Assembly: GCA_026388275.1 (NCBI GenBank)
Contig: JAPLKB010000058.1
Location: 62,676 to 126,675 of the forward strand
DNA from: Pseudomonadota bacterium
GTDB taxonomy: Bacteria > Desulfobacterota > Syntrophorhabdia > Syntrophorhabdales > Syntrophorhabdaceae
Length of the DNA stretch: 64,000 bases
Direction: 5' to 3'
Below are positions 50,315-59,351 of this stretch, piece by piece (within the stretch, counting starts at the first letter, position 1; every line of letters begins with the position of its first letter). The translations under genes were made by a program, and so were the position numbers. The notes under the pieces were generated by a model that searched no databases, was not told the origin of the DNA, and was given only the letters and a program-made list of their open reading frames with translations.

Positions 50315-50940
50315 ATCCGCACTCCCTCCATAGCGTCAGTAACCCAGAAATCTGCACCGACAAAACGACAGATCTCCTCGCTTAATGTACTCCCGCCGAT
50401 AATAATAGGTATAGCAGTTTGCCTTGATATACTGTGCTCTTTTATCAAATGTGTCGTTTCTCTCATGCTTTCATAGGCAACTGATACCAGTCCTGAAAGA
50501 CCAATGATATCGGGGGGATTTTTTTGTATATTTTCAATAAATTTTTGCGGCGGCACATCTATGCCGAGGTCTTCAACGGTAAATCCATAACAACGAAGAG
50601 CCAGTTCAACAATATCTTTGCCGATGTCGTGAATATCGCCCTGAACCGTTCCCAGCAAAACTCTCCCCGAAGCATTGCCCACTAAGCGTTGTTCCATAGA
50701 GGGTTGACTGATTGCCATTACTTCACGAAAGATCTCTCCGGCCATGATAAATGCAGATAAGTAATACTCCCGCTTCTCATAACGTTCGCCTACCAGTCGC
50801 ATAGCATGTTCGCAGTCCTGAATAATGTCCAGCGGATCCTGCCCTTTATCCAGTAAGTGCCGGACGGCCTTAAGGACATAAGTTTCATCAAGGTCAGCGA
50901 GATGTGCGATCAGTTCTTTTCTGCTATTTTTTTCTGTCAT
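50278..50940 (-). CDS. Corrinoid (B12-binding) methyl-carrier protein 1
   Basis: About 220 aa: an N-terminal helical cap (methionine synthase B12-binding cap), then a Rossmann B12 domain with D-I-H-D-I-G-K, His104 being the lower cobalt ligand, and L-S-G-L-V and I-I-I-G-G-S. ATG 50940 with AGGAG just upstream is preferred to TTG 50970. Methyl groups are carried between two methyltransferases on this protein. Operon with the GntR gene upstream and DUF1638 downstream. Confidence 0.92.
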   Translation of the reverse strand: MTEKNSRKELIAHLADLDETYVLKAVRHLLDKGQDPLDIIQDCEHAMRLVGERYEKREYYLSAFIMAGEIFREVMAISQPSMEQRLVGNASGRVLLGTVQGDIHDIGKDIVELALRCYGFTVEDLGIDVPPQKFIENIQKNPPDIIGLSGLVSVAYESMRETTHLIKEHSISRQTAIPIIIGGSTLSEEICRFVGADFWVTDAMEGVRICQRIVQKTNLQ

Positions 50941-50947
50941 ATCTCTC

Positions 50948-51706
50948 CTAAAGATCGGCGCCGGCGCCAATATAAGTTGTGAGCTTGAAATAATCAGCCC
51001 GACAGATAAACCCTCCCCAACTTACAAGTTGGTCATTGAAATCATAGAAAAAATGCTCAAGGTAAAATGCTGCTGTTCCAACAGGAATTTTAAGCTGTTC
51101 GGACTCTTCCTCTCTGATATTGACCGGTTCAATAGTCAGATGACCTCGACTCAACCCTCCGCTGCTTTGTCCCTGCAGCAAACCCTCCAATAATGTTATC
51201 TGGAGCTGTGCCTCCAACAGAGGACGTTTAGGATCGTAGACCACATATTCACGGTGATACATGGTCGGTACATTTTCATTTAATACAAGCCTCCTCAAAT
51301 AGACGGTTCGCTCACCGGGTGCAATAGCCAGTTTACGGGCCACGCGTTCGTCAGCAGACACTATACGTGCCTCCAATAACCGAACGGTTGTACTATCCCC
51401 CTGAGACCAGTTATTCTTTAATTCCTGGAGCCGGAAAACTGCCTCGCCAATGTTGAGAGATTTGACAAATGTGCCCTTTCCCTGGGTGGCGCTGACAAAT
51501 CCTCTTTCAACAAGGATGTTTATGGCACGACGTACGGTCATGGGACTGATGTTATATTGTGTGCAGAACTGGGCTTCTGCAGGCAGTTGATCGCCTGAGC
51601 GTAAAATGCCTGAGGCAATCTGCTCGCTTACAATGCGCACGAGCTGCATATAGGCAGGTTCATAGGAGCTGCGGTCAATGATTTTAGTCTTGGTATCCTG
51701 GTTCAT
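50948..51706 (-). CDS. GntR-family regulator with UTRA domain
   Basis: Protein of 252 aa. Winged-helix N-terminus: Y-M-Q-L-V-R-I-V-S-E-Q-I-A-S-G, P-A-E-A-Q-F-C-T-Q-Y-N-I-S-P-M-T-V-R-R-A near 40-60, then the UTRA ligand-sensing domain (about 90-245) as in the HutC subfamily. It is transcribed with corrinoid protein 1 and away from corrinoid protein 2 across an AT-rich palindromic region, so it likely controls both in response to a substrate or product. Confidence 0.9.
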   Translation of the reverse strand: MNQDTKTKIIDRSSYEPAYMQLVRIVSEQIASGILRSGDQLPAEAQFCTQYNISPMTVRRAINILVERGFVSATQGKGTFVKSLNIGEAVFRLQELKNNWSQGDSTTVRLLEARIVSADERVARKLAIAPGERTVYLRRLVLNENVPTMYHREYVVYDPKRPLLEAQLQITLLEGLLQGQSSGGLSRGHLTIEPVNIREEESEQLKIPVGTAAFYLEHFFYDFNDQLVSWGGFICRADYFKLTTYIGAGADL

Positions 51707-52004
51707 TAAGGTACCGGTTTCCTTTTAATAAATTTATATATATAAATATAGAGCATTATGCTTGACAATTTATATATATAATATACAATATAAAAAAATA
51801 TAGGTCAAGAGGAACGGAAAAACGTTATATTGTCCCGATATACACAAACATAGCACTTGACAGATAAGAAGTTTTTTCAGTTTTATCTTTTTGTCCGACA
51901 ACGTTGATATGCTCGAGAACGCTGAATCAAGGGGGTGACAAGAGAGGCAAAAGTATTTACTACTGAATACTGAAGAACCTAATTTAAAGTGAGGAGGTAA
52001 AGGC
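51707..52004. promoter_or_regulatory. Divergent promoter region with AT palindromes
   Basis: Toward corrinoid protein 2: TTGACA (51762-51767) and TACAAT (51784-51789), spacer 16. Toward gntR: minus-strand TTGTCA (51763-51768) and TTATAT (51740-51745), spacer 17. The perfect palindrome ATTTATATATATAAAT lies at 51732-51747 and a close second copy AATTTATATATATAATAT begins at 51768. These two blocks would let the GntR protein govern both promoters. The plus transcript would have a leader of about 210 bases. Confidence 0.55.
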
Positions 52005-52634
52005 ATGGCCGAAGATATGGTTAACGCGTTAGCTGATTTAAAAGAAGATGAAGTTTTAAAAATGGTTCAGGACAGATTGAATGCCGGCGAAGAGCCGCTA
52101 AAAATTCTTGATGATGCAAGACGTGCACTGGAAATTGTTGGAGAACGTTTTGCTGCCGGCGAGTATTTCATACCCGATCTGCTATATTCCGGCGAGATAC
52201 TGAAAGGTATCACTGCTATAGTTAAACCGGAACTATCGAAGACAACTGAAGCAAAAAAACTGGGTAAGATTGTTTTTGGCACTGTTGCAGGCGACATACA
52301 TGATATTGGCAAAGACATTGTAGCTTTTATGCTTGATGTAAATGGTTTTGAGGTTTATGACCTTGGAGTTGATGTTCCTGTGCCGACATTTGTGGAGAAA
52401 ATAAAGGAAACCGGCGCCACTATTGTTGGTTTAAGCGGGTTCTTAACACTGGCCTTTGATTCGATGAAACAGACAATACAAGCCATAAAAGATGCAGGTT
52501 TGAGAGATAAAGTAAAGATTATGATTGGTGGCGGTCAGATTGATGAACAGGTAAGAGGCTATGTTGGGGCAGATGCATATGGGAAAGATGCTATCGAAGC
52601 CGTAAATCTGGCAAAATCCTGGATAGGGGGGTAA
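52005..52634 (+). CDS. Corrinoid (B12-binding) methyl-carrier protein 2
   Basis: Protein of 209 aa with the same cap plus B12-domain layout as carrier 1: A-G-E-E-P-L-K-I-L-D-D-A-R near 28-40, then D-I-H-D-I-G-K with His99 and L-S-G-F-L and I-G-G-G. GGAGG precedes ATG 52005. It is directly followed, 4 bp on, by the URO-D-like methyltransferase gene, its probable methyl donor partner. Confidence 0.93.
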   Translation: MAEDMVNALADLKEDEVLKMVQDRLNAGEEPLKILDDARRALEIVGERFAAGEYFIPDLLYSGEILKGITAIVKPELSKTTEAKKLGKIVFGTVAGDIHDIGKDIVAFMLDVNGFEVYDLGVDVPVPTFVEKIKETGATIVGLSGFLTLAFDSMKQTIQAIKDAGLRDKVKIMIGGGQIDEQVRGYVGADAYGKDAIEAVNLAKSWIGG

Positions 52635-52638
52635 GTCA

Positions 52639-53976
52639 ATGGAGAAGAAATGGGAAGAGATGTCAGCAGCAGAAAAGAGAGCATCGAGATTTGAAACATG
52701 GCTGGCTGCCACAGGTATCGAGTTTCAGAACGCTGAGGCTGAAGCCAACTTTAAAGCAGCCGTCACAAGATTTAAGGACATCGTACTCATGGAAAAGGTT
52801 CCGGACAGGGTGCCTGTGCTGCCTTTCGGAATATTTATGCAAACCAACTTATATGGTGTAACGCCATATGAATCAATGTACGATACTGACAAAATGCTTT
52901 CAACTCAAGCAAGCTTTATTAAGGATTATGGGCCTGACTATTATACTACACCAGCCCTTGTCGGTTACGGAAAAATCTTTGATATTCTTGATTATAAACA
53001 GTACAAGCTGCCGGGACATGGGATCTCGGAAAAATCTGCCTACCAGTACGTGGAAGGCGAATACATGCTGGCAGAGGAGTACCCGTTACTCATCAATGAT
53101 CCAACAGATTTCTGGATCAGATGCCTGATGCCTCGCGTTTACGGAGCACTCGATCCATTGAAAATGATTACCCCCTTTACTGATAATTGGGAGGTAGTAA
53201 CAGTCTCGGCACAAATGATACCCTTTGGTATCCCACCGGTTCAGAACGCCTTAAAGGCGCTATTGGAAGCAGGAAATGAGGCCATGGCATGGATACAGAA
53301 AGTTATAGGCTTTGAGATGCAAGCCAGGGGTATGGGCTGCCCAGGTTGTTTTGGAGGCGCAACAAAAGCTCCCTTTGATATTCTCGGGGACACCCTGAGG
53401 GGGACACGCGCTGCAATGATGGACATGTATCGGCGTCCGGACATGGTTTTGAAAGCTGTTGAAAGGCTCACGCCCCTTGCTATCAGCCAGGGTGTGAGAG
53501 GTGCAACGATGCAGGGCTGTCCGGTTGTGTTTATCCCTCTACATAAGGGTGCTGACGGGTTTATGTCGGATGCACAGTTCAGAGAATTTTACTGGCCTAC
53601 TTTAAAGGCAGTTATCCTTGGGCTGGCAGCCGAGGGGTGCGTGCCCTTCCTGTTCTGTGAGGGGTCATACAACACTCGGCTTGAGTATCTGAAGGAACTC
53701 CCGGAGACCTCCTGTATGTGGGTATTTGATCGCACAGATATGGCTGTAGTGAAAGAAAAGATTGGAAAGAAGTTATGCATTGGCGGAAACATTCCATCAG
53801 GGTTGCTGCTGACCGGCACCGCTGACGATGTAAGGGCATATTGCAAAAACCTTATCGATATAGCAGGAAAAGGCGGCGGATATCTTATGTGCACAGGGAC
53901 AGCTATGGATGAAGGTAAAGCCGAGAATGTCCACGCAATGATTGATTTCACAAAAGAATATGGGGTATACAAATAA
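52639..53976 (+). CDS. URO-D/MtaA-like methyltransferase or O-demethylase (substrate:corrinoid)
   Basis: Protein of 445 aa, uroporphyrinogen decarboxylase fold but larger than HemE. P-D-R-V-P-V-L-P-F-G near 56-65, G-V-T-P-Y-E-S-M-Y near 76, C-V-P-F-L-F-C-E-G near 330 and C-I-G-G-N-I-P-S near 380 fit the MtaA/CmuA/demethylase branch. The Zn-ligand His-x-Cys of MtaA is not evident; Cys in L-F-C-E-G is in that place. It likely transfers the methyl group of a methoxylated or methylated substrate to corrinoid protein 2. Confidence 0.82.
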   Translation: MEKKWEEMSAAEKRASRFETWLAATGIEFQNAEAEANFKAAVTRFKDIVLMEKVPDRVPVLPFGIFMQTNLYGVTPYESMYDTDKMLSTQASFIKDYGPDYYTTPALVGYGKIFDILDYKQYKLPGHGISEKSAYQYVEGEYMLAEEYPLLINDPTDFWIRCLMPRVYGALDPLKMITPFTDNWEVVTVSAQMIPFGIPPVQNALKALLEAGNEAMAWIQKVIGFEMQARGMGCPGCFGGATKAPFDILGDTLRGTRAAMMDMYRRPDMVLKAVERLTPLAISQGVRGATMQGCPVVFIPLHKGADGFMSDAQFREFYWPTLKAVILGLAAEGCVPFLFCEGSYNTRLEYLKELPETSCMWVFDRTDMAVVKEKIGKKLCIGGNIPSGLLLTGTADDVRAYCKNLIDIAGKGGGYLMCTGTAMDEGKAENVHAMIDFTKEYGVYK

Positions 53977-54002
53977 AAAATGGGGTAGGGACCCTGATAC
54001 CG

Positions 54003-54043
54003 GAGGAGAGACTATGATATATAAGACGATCAGGTCTCTCCTC
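54003..54043 (+). terminator. Stem-loop after the methyltransferase gene
   Basis: GAGGAGAGAC (54003-54012) pairs perfectly with GTCTCTCCTC (54034-54043) around a 21-base loop. Few T residues follow, so it may be an attenuating or RNA-processing hairpin between the two parts of the operon rather than a strong terminator. Confidence 0.5.
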
Positions 54044-54188
54044 GCTGTAGTTTAAAATACCCCTTGTTATCTTGTCAGTGTGAAACCCCCTAATTTATGT
54101 CATAAACATGTTGGGCAGCATTGGTGGGATTAATTTGATGACAATTGTTTTTTTGCTTTTTACTGAATAAATTATAAAGGAAGGATAT

Positions 54189-54992
54189 ATGCAAATCATC
54201 GGAGAAAAAATCAATGGTACGCGCACGCAGGTCCGTACTGCCATAGTCAACAGAGATGTAGAATTTATTAAAAGCCTTGCAAAAGATCAGGTCAACGCAG
54301 GAGTGGACTTACTGGATGTGAATGCCGGTACGACTCCGGACAGGGAACCCGATGATTTAGTCTGGTTAGTGACGATGGTGCAGGAAGCAGTCGATGTCCC
54401 TTTGTGTATAGACAGCACCAACGTTGTTGCTTTAACCGAAGCGTTAAAGTATGCAAGGCAGGTGCCGATGATCAATTCTATAAGCGGTGACCCTGAACGG
54501 TTGGAAAATATGCTTCCTATTGTTGCAAAGCATAATTGTGCAGTCATTGCATTGGCTCTTGACGAATCAGGTATTCCGAAAAGCGTAGAAGACCGCATGA
54601 AGGTATTAAAAAGGGTTTTCAATGCTACTCGTGATGCAGGAATATCCGACGAAAAGATTTATACAGACCCTTTGATTATGACTATCGGCACTGATACACG
54701 GGCTGGATTGATAGCGTTGGAATCGATGAGGGCTATTAAGAGGGAGTATCCTAAAGCACACATAACAAGCGGTCTGAGTAACATATCATTTGGTTTGCCG
54801 GGCCGTGCCTTAATTAACAGAACTTTTCTGACATTGGCACTGGAAGCCGGTCTTGATTCTGCCATAATGGACCCTACGAACCAGGGTCTTCGTGAATCTC
54901 TGCTTGTATCAGAACTTTTATTGGGAAAGGATTCCTTCTGCAGGAAATATACACAAGCCTTCAGAGCAGGTTTGATAGCAAAAAACAAATAA
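54189..54992 (+). CDS. Pterin-binding methyltetrahydrofolate:corrinoid methyltransferase
   Basis: Protein of 267 aa, normal for the AcsE/MtvC-like MT2 group: I-I-G-E-K-I-N near the start, D-L-L-D-V-N-A-G near 41-48, L-C-I-D-S-T-N near 77 and I-N-S-I-S-G near 97, the pterin-binding barrel. It should move methyl from the corrinoid protein to tetrahydrofolate. AAGGAAGG lies upstream. It completes the three-component set with the genes at 52005 and 52639. Confidence 0.88.
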   Translation: MQIIGEKINGTRTQVRTAIVNRDVEFIKSLAKDQVNAGVDLLDVNAGTTPDREPDDLVWLVTMVQEAVDVPLCIDSTNVVALTEALKYARQVPMINSISGDPERLENMLPIVAKHNCAVIALALDESGIPKSVEDRMKVLKRVFNATRDAGISDEKIYTDPLIMTIGTDTRAGLIALESMRAIKREYPKAHITSGLSNISFGLPGRALINRTFLTLALEAGLDSAIMDPTNQGLRESLLVSELLLGKDSFCRKYTQAFRAGLIAKNK

Positions 54993-55328
54993 GTATTATG
55001 CAAGAAAAAAGATTGCAACAGCAGATTTTTAAATGGATTTCCAGAAAGTGTTCACATGAACTATGCCGGAAGATGCCCTGAAGACTATTGAAGCAAAATT
55101 AGCTGAATTTTCAATAGGACCGAAGTTTTGACGAGTTCTTTCTCGTTATTATCATAACCCGTATTAATACTGCCATTAGCCCATATTTTCGATTAAATTA
55201 AGTATAGGTGTCGGTCCGCCAATGATATATCCTGGATTATTTAGTGCGGCCATTATTTCGTTGACACAGAAGGCCGCCGGTTGTATAATTCCCGACATAG
55301 AAGGAGTGTTTCCCGTAATATTTCCAAA
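54993..55328. other. Intergenic, nothing recognised
   Basis: About 336 bases without a convincing gene or hairpin; short frames such as M-N-Y-A-G-R-C-P-E-D-Y are not supported. Confidence 0.35.
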
Positions 55329-56498
55329 ATGAAAAGATACTATTTTTTCTATCAGGCATTGATCTGCATTGCCCCAGTGCTATTGTTGATCCTTTTCCAT
55401 AAACCTGTTATTGCGTTTTCTCCAGTAACAGACACTCCAATATCTGTCAATGATGCCGCAATGAAGCTGGTGCAATTTTGTGTTGAACCAAAAGCAGGTC
55501 TTGACGAACAAGCTGTTGCCGTCCTCGTAGACTATGTTCTTGGTTCGAAGCAAAGCAAGGAATATGCTTTACCGAAATCCATGGACAGTACCGGGGCTTA
55601 TTTTGAATTTGACACAAAAATATCTTTCCCCCGATTTATAGAATATTCATATCACCCCTTTATCCCGCCAGTGGTCACAAGACCGTCTTCTCTTCGGTAT
55701 TCTATCTGGACAAACTCCCGAGGTGAATCTCAGAAGTTGCCGAACAGTTGGAAGCCGGTTCCTTCCGGTGGAGTTCCGGTTGTTATTCACGGCATACAGC
55801 ATGAATCAGACACACCAGACCTCAATACCGGCATCTACCATGAATACGATTTGAAACGAACTTTTATCTTACTCAATTACAAAGGACGACAGGTAATGGT
55901 CTCCGTATCAAAACAGATCAGTAAATCCAATGTAGGAAAAAAAGGGATTATTCTGGGCAATGACAATAGCTGGAACTACTACTACTCTGGAGAACCGGGT
56001 TCTGCAAGAACAGGTCTTGGATGGGTCAAATCATATATTTACGATTTTTTTTCAGTTGGTGTCTATGTAGAATCAGGTGCTGCGCCTGTCATGGTCAGGA
56101 CCGGTGTTTTCCAGTGGTTACGCGCCGGCTGGTCAGGAATAAATTTTGTTAAACCAAATCATATTATTGAAGGGTTAAGACGCTTTTCGCGTGACTGCAG
56201 AATGAACCTTGAATCCCCTCGTATGCCTGCTCCGAACCAGATAGCTTCCGTCTACGAATGGCTTTCTAATATGCCGGCAGAAGATTTAAACAAAAAATAT
56301 GCTTCCCTACAGCAGGAGCAGCGGTCTTTGGCTGTCCAGACAGGTAAAATCAGCAAGCCTGAATCAGATGAACAAATTTCTTTTGCCGCCAATATACCAA
56401 AAGAGCAGATGCTTCAAGAGCTTATGCTGGAATACCTCAAAAAAATATTTGGAAAACCAACATTGTTCGGCATGAACTTGAGCGATACCGGAACATAA
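55329..56498 (+). CDS. Exported protein of unknown function
   Basis: About 389 aa from ATG 55329 (the frame is open from 55281). The start has a signal peptide or membrane anchor: K-R, then a hydrophobic stretch of about 20 residues and a polar A-F-S-P-V-T site. Many Tyr, Trp and Pro residues and no recognised domain; the middle P-V-V-I-H-G-I-Q-H-E-S-D motif is notable. A C-terminal charged helix precedes the end. AGGAG lies too far upstream (about 25 bases) to be decisive, so the start is uncertain. Confidence 0.65.
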   Translation: MKRYYFFYQALICIAPVLLLILFHKPVIAFSPVTDTPISVNDAAMKLVQFCVEPKAGLDEQAVAVLVDYVLGSKQSKEYALPKSMDSTGAYFEFDTKISFPRFIEYSYHPFIPPVVTRPSSLRYSIWTNSRGESQKLPNSWKPVPSGGVPVVIHGIQHESDTPDLNTGIYHEYDLKRTFILLNYKGRQVMVSVSKQISKSNVGKKGIILGNDNSWNYYYSGEPGSARTGLGWVKSYIYDFFSVGVYVESGAAPVMVRTGVFQWLRAGWSGINFVKPNHIIEGLRRFSRDCRMNLESPRMPAPNQIASVYEWLSNMPAEDLNKKYASLQQEQRSLAVQTGKISKPESDEQISFAANIPKEQMLQELMLEYLKKIFGKPTLFGMNLSDTGT

Positions 56499-56535
56499 GA
56501 CTATATCCCTTAAAAACTGTTGTTATAAAATAAAT

Positions 56536-57468
56536 TCAAGGTCCCTCTTCGACAAGCAAAGGGTCCTGTTTGCTATTATACCATCTTACCACCCGTCCGG
56601 CTTCAAAATCGACGTATGAGAATCCATAGCTCCACCTGCTTCCTGAAATTTGTGTCGGAGTCCCCTGTATTGCCAGTACATCGTCCGTTGTAGAGCCTAA
56701 TGTAAAGTATTCTTTTTGTATGTCAGGTGTCTTGAGGGGCGCCATCTTGATATGCAGGGGTTCAAGCTTGCTGTTATACCATCTTACCACCCGTCCGGCT
56801 TCAAAATCGACGTATGAGAATCCATAGCTCCACCTGCTTCCTGAAATTTGTGTCGGAGTCCCCTGTATTGCCAGTACATCGTCCGTTGTAGAACCTAATG
56901 TAAAATATTCTTTTTTTGCTAATATATTGTTTTTCATTTTAGTAGTAGTTGTTTTGACTGAAGGTTTACCATGAACCGCTGGTTTTACGGTTGATGGTTC
57001 AACGACATCGGATTTGGAAGATTTTATCTGATCCGGCATTAAAATAGCGGGGGATGTATTGGACTCAGGCCGTTTATTTAGATGGATTATTACGATAATT
57101 GTCAGTATGACCAAAACACAAATTACCGTAATCCATGCTAAAAGACTATAATCTTTGGCGTTGGTTCCGGTATTGCCAATCTGTGCCTCAGGATATTGCT
57201 CAGCAATTACTTCTTCCTGTGTTGCATCTGGATAAAGATGTGTGTCTAAAGTGTTATTCTTGTTTTCATAAAAGGATAATAGCTTTTCATAAGCGATATT
57301 TATTTCTTTGAGTTTTTCGGTTGCTTTTTTCTGTAAGCGGGGGTTTTCAATAAATCGGTCAGGATGCCAAACCCTGGCCAGGTCCTTATATGCCTGTTTC
57401 GTCTCTTCAAGTGAAGCATGTATGGAAATTCCGAGAACCTGAAAATATTTCTTAATCAGTGGATCCAA
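56536..57468 (-). CDS. Membrane J-domain protein with duplicated C-terminal module
   Basis: Protein of 310 aa. J-domain at 1-68 (Y-F-Q-V-L-G-I near 8, W-H-P-D-R near 34 with the HPD motif), a membrane helix near 110-130, a Pro/Thr/Lys-rich linker, and two nearly identical 49-residue modules (F-T-L-G-S-T-T-D-D-V-L-A-I-Q-G-T-P then Y-G-F-S-Y-V-D-F) near residues 190-240 and 255-305, which resemble small beta modules after SmpA/OmlA-like proteins. The J-domain should recruit DnaK at the cytoplasmic face. Confidence 0.8.
   Translation of the reverse strand: MDPLIKKYFQVLGISIHASLEETKQAYKDLARVWHPDRFIENPRLQKKATEKLKEINIAYEKLLSFYENKNNTLDTHLYPDATQEEVIAEQYPEAQIGNTGTNAKDYSLLAWITVICVLVILTIIVIIHLNKRPESNTSPAILMPDQIKSSKSDVVEPSTVKPAVHGKPSVKTTTTKMKNNILAKKEYFTLGSTTDDVLAIQGTPTQISGSRWSYGFSYVDFEAGRVVRWYNSKLEPLHIKMAPLKTPDIQKEYFTLGSTTDDVLAIQGTPTQISGSRWSYGFSYVDFEAGRVVRWYNSKQDPLLVEEGP
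56569..56915 (-). repeat. 198-bp internal tandem duplication in the J-domain gene
   Basis: Two blocks of about 148 bp (near 56569-56717 and 56767-56915), offset by exactly 198 bases, differ at only a few positions. The 198-base period keeps the frame and encodes one 66-residue unit (49-residue module plus 17-residue spacer). The near identity points to a recent duplication. Confidence 0.8.
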
Positions 57469-57552
57469 TTTATTCCCTGTACTTGAATATGTTTCCTTTT
57501 TTTAAAGCAGTAGACTTATTATACATTATGGTGTTATTCGTATGACGATTCT

Positions 57553-57966
57553 TTAATCCGGTTTTTTATTTGTTCGAATATATGTAAAATAATCCAGGAT
57601 AATTTGAGGGTGATCAAAGGCGATATTCACGGGTAATTCATTTTCAGAAAATGCTTCTGCTTTTTTTGCATCATCCTTCCCCTGAAGATCACCTTGTCCA
57701 TTACCGATGAATACCACTGAAACGGTGTGGAAACGGGGGTCTCTGCCAGGTTTTGAGTAAACATGGAATTGTTCGGTTAATGTTACATCAAGGGATGTTT
57801 CTTCCTTTGCCTCCCTAATTGCCGCATATTCAACAGATTCACCGATTTCAACGAACCCTCCAGGGAGTGCCCATCCCGGCGGAGGGTTTTTTCGTTCAAC
57901 AAGGACAATCCCTCCTTTATATCGAATAATTATATCAACGGTCAACAAAGGGGTTTTTAAATCCAT
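57553..57966 (-). CDS. NUDIX hydrolase, ADP-ribose pyrophosphatase-like
   Basis: Protein of 137 aa with a full NUDIX box, [11 protein letters not shown]...R-E-A-K-E-E-T-S-L near residues 36-58, and the W-A-L-P-G-G start. It is a small stand-alone enzyme of the type that hydrolyses ADP-ribose or other nucleoside diphosphate compounds. Substrate is not predictable. Confidence 0.88.
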   Translation of the reverse strand: MDLKTPLLTVDIIIRYKGGIVLVERKNPPPGWALPGGFVEIGESVEYAAIREAKEETSLDVTLTEQFHVYSKPGRDPRFHTVSVVFIGNGQGDLQGKDDAKKAEAFSENELPVNIAFDHPQIILDYFTYIRTNKKPD

Positions 57967-58133
57967 TATTACTCTTTTTCAAGGACTTGCGTCCGTTTTT
58001 TTATATAGTTTGTTATTCATAGCGTTAAAGAAATGCATTGTCCTTAATAAAATACACAAAGGATCGCCGGCTCTTCTCCGGGCTATGCAAAGCTTTACAA
58101 CACAATATCATTTATGCTATGCATCTTTCAACA

Positions 58134-58877
58134 ATGAATTTTGAGATTATCATAGACAGTCATTCACACTGGGGACCTTCTATATCAATGAGCATAGATG
58201 TAACCACAGAGGAACTCCAAAGACAGCAAAAAGAATCGGGTGTGACGCATGTAGTTATCATACCGTTCCCGTCTACTGCAATTGCGGATAATGGGATTAA
58301 TGTGAAGCTTCTTGACGAGACTAAGAGAATTTCAAAGTTCATACCCTACCATTATATAAGGGAAGATTATGATAAATATGGTTTTGATCCCATACCTGAC
58401 TCATATTCCGGAGGAAAATGGCACTGGATGAGAGGGTGGCAGGATATGGCTTCAAATTATGATGTTCTGAATGATGAGTTTCTTCCCGGACTTATAGAAA
58501 AAATTAAAATGATAGGAAAACCTGTTATTATTGAGGAAGAGCTTAACTTTACAGAACGTTTCGTTGAGATGGCAGAGGGGATTTCCCTTATCATTCCGCA
58601 TCTTGGCATGCTCGATGGTGATCCTCATTCGTTTTTGCGGAGCTTTAAAAACAAAGACAACATATACTTTGACACAGCCCTTGCTTCTCAGGATACGATT
58701 TCAAGGTTTGTACAAACAATAGGTCCGGAAAGAGTTCTCTTTGGTTCAGATGTACCTTTTGGCTCAATGAAAAGCGAGCTTTCAAAGGTGCTTGCATTGC
58801 CGATATCTTATGAAGAAAAGGAACTGCTCCTTTATAAAAATTTTATAAGGCTAACGGATTACAAATTAGAACCGTAA
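58134..58877 (+). CDS. Amidohydrolase-family metal-dependent hydrolase
   Basis: About 247 aa from ATG 58134, starting MNFEIIIDSHSHWGPSISMS. The D-S-H-S-H motif (His10, His12) is the first metal site of the TIM-barrel amidohydrolase_2 family; L-I-I-P-H-L-G-M-L near 160 and V-L-F-G-S-D-V-P near 205 are the later metal and catalytic positions. Family members hydrolyse or decarboxylate ring compounds and acid intermediates. Convergent with a DUF2569 gene (19-bp overlap). The ORF is open back to 58038. Confidence 0.8.
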   Translation: MNFEIIIDSHSHWGPSISMSIDVTTEELQRQQKESGVTHVVIIPFPSTAIADNGINVKLLDETKRISKFIPYHYIREDYDKYGFDPIPDSYSGGKWHWMRGWQDMASNYDVLNDEFLPGLIEKIKMIGKPVIIEEELNFTERFVEMAEGISLIIPHLGMLDGDPHSFLRSFKNKDNIYFDTALASQDTISRFVQTIGPERVLFGSDVPFGSMKSELSKVLALPISYEEKELLLYKNFIRLTDYKLEP

Positions 58878-59323
58878 GTAGCCATTACCCTTCTTGATTT
58901 TTTCAAATATAGATACCATGCCGATGCATAAAGAACAGTCAGCAGGCTGTTCAATACATTATTACCGGAAATGCCTTTGATTGTTTCCGCCTGGAGACCT
59001 ACCAATGTGGGGATAAATATTGAAAAGATCGAATAGAGCGAAATAGCAAGGAGATATTTTTTTGCAGTGGTTACTGCATTGGGAAGGATTTTCCATAAGG
59101 ATAACCCTGCATATACACTGAAAACTGCCAATCCTATGCTGCATATCCCGTTTATGAGTACCATCTTTAATAACTCCGGATGTTTATTAAAAAAAGGTTT
59201 TGTCAGATTGGTTATAATAATAAGATTTAAAAAGATAGAGGAAGGATCAAGAATTGTCAGGCTTATGCACATAAGCAAGAGCCAGCCTTTTACGCCTTTT
59301 AGCTGCAAGTTTATTTCGTCCAA
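58859..59323 (-). CDS. DUF2569-like membrane protein
   Basis: Protein of 154 aa from TTG 59323 with GAGG about 10 bases upstream. It opens G-V-K-G-W-L-L-L-M-C and has four hydrophobic segments; A-W-Y-L-Y-L-K-K-S-R-R-V near the end is characteristic of DUF2569. Function unknown. It overlaps the end of the amidohydrolase gene on the other strand. Confidence 0.75.
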   Translation of the reverse strand: MDEINLQLKGVKGWLLLMCISLTILDPSSIFLNLIIITNLTKPFFNKHPELLKMVLINGICSIGLAVFSVYAGLSLWKILPNAVTTAKKYLLAISLYSIFSIFIPTLVGLQAETIKGISGNNVLNSLLTVLYASAWYLYLKKSRRVMATYGSNL

Positions 59324-59351
59324 CAGATTAAAACCTCATTCAATATGTATT

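Noticed and set aside
47376-52004. Cobalamin riboswitch before the corrinoid genes
   Set aside because: No B12-box or typical riboswitch layout was recognised in the leaders.
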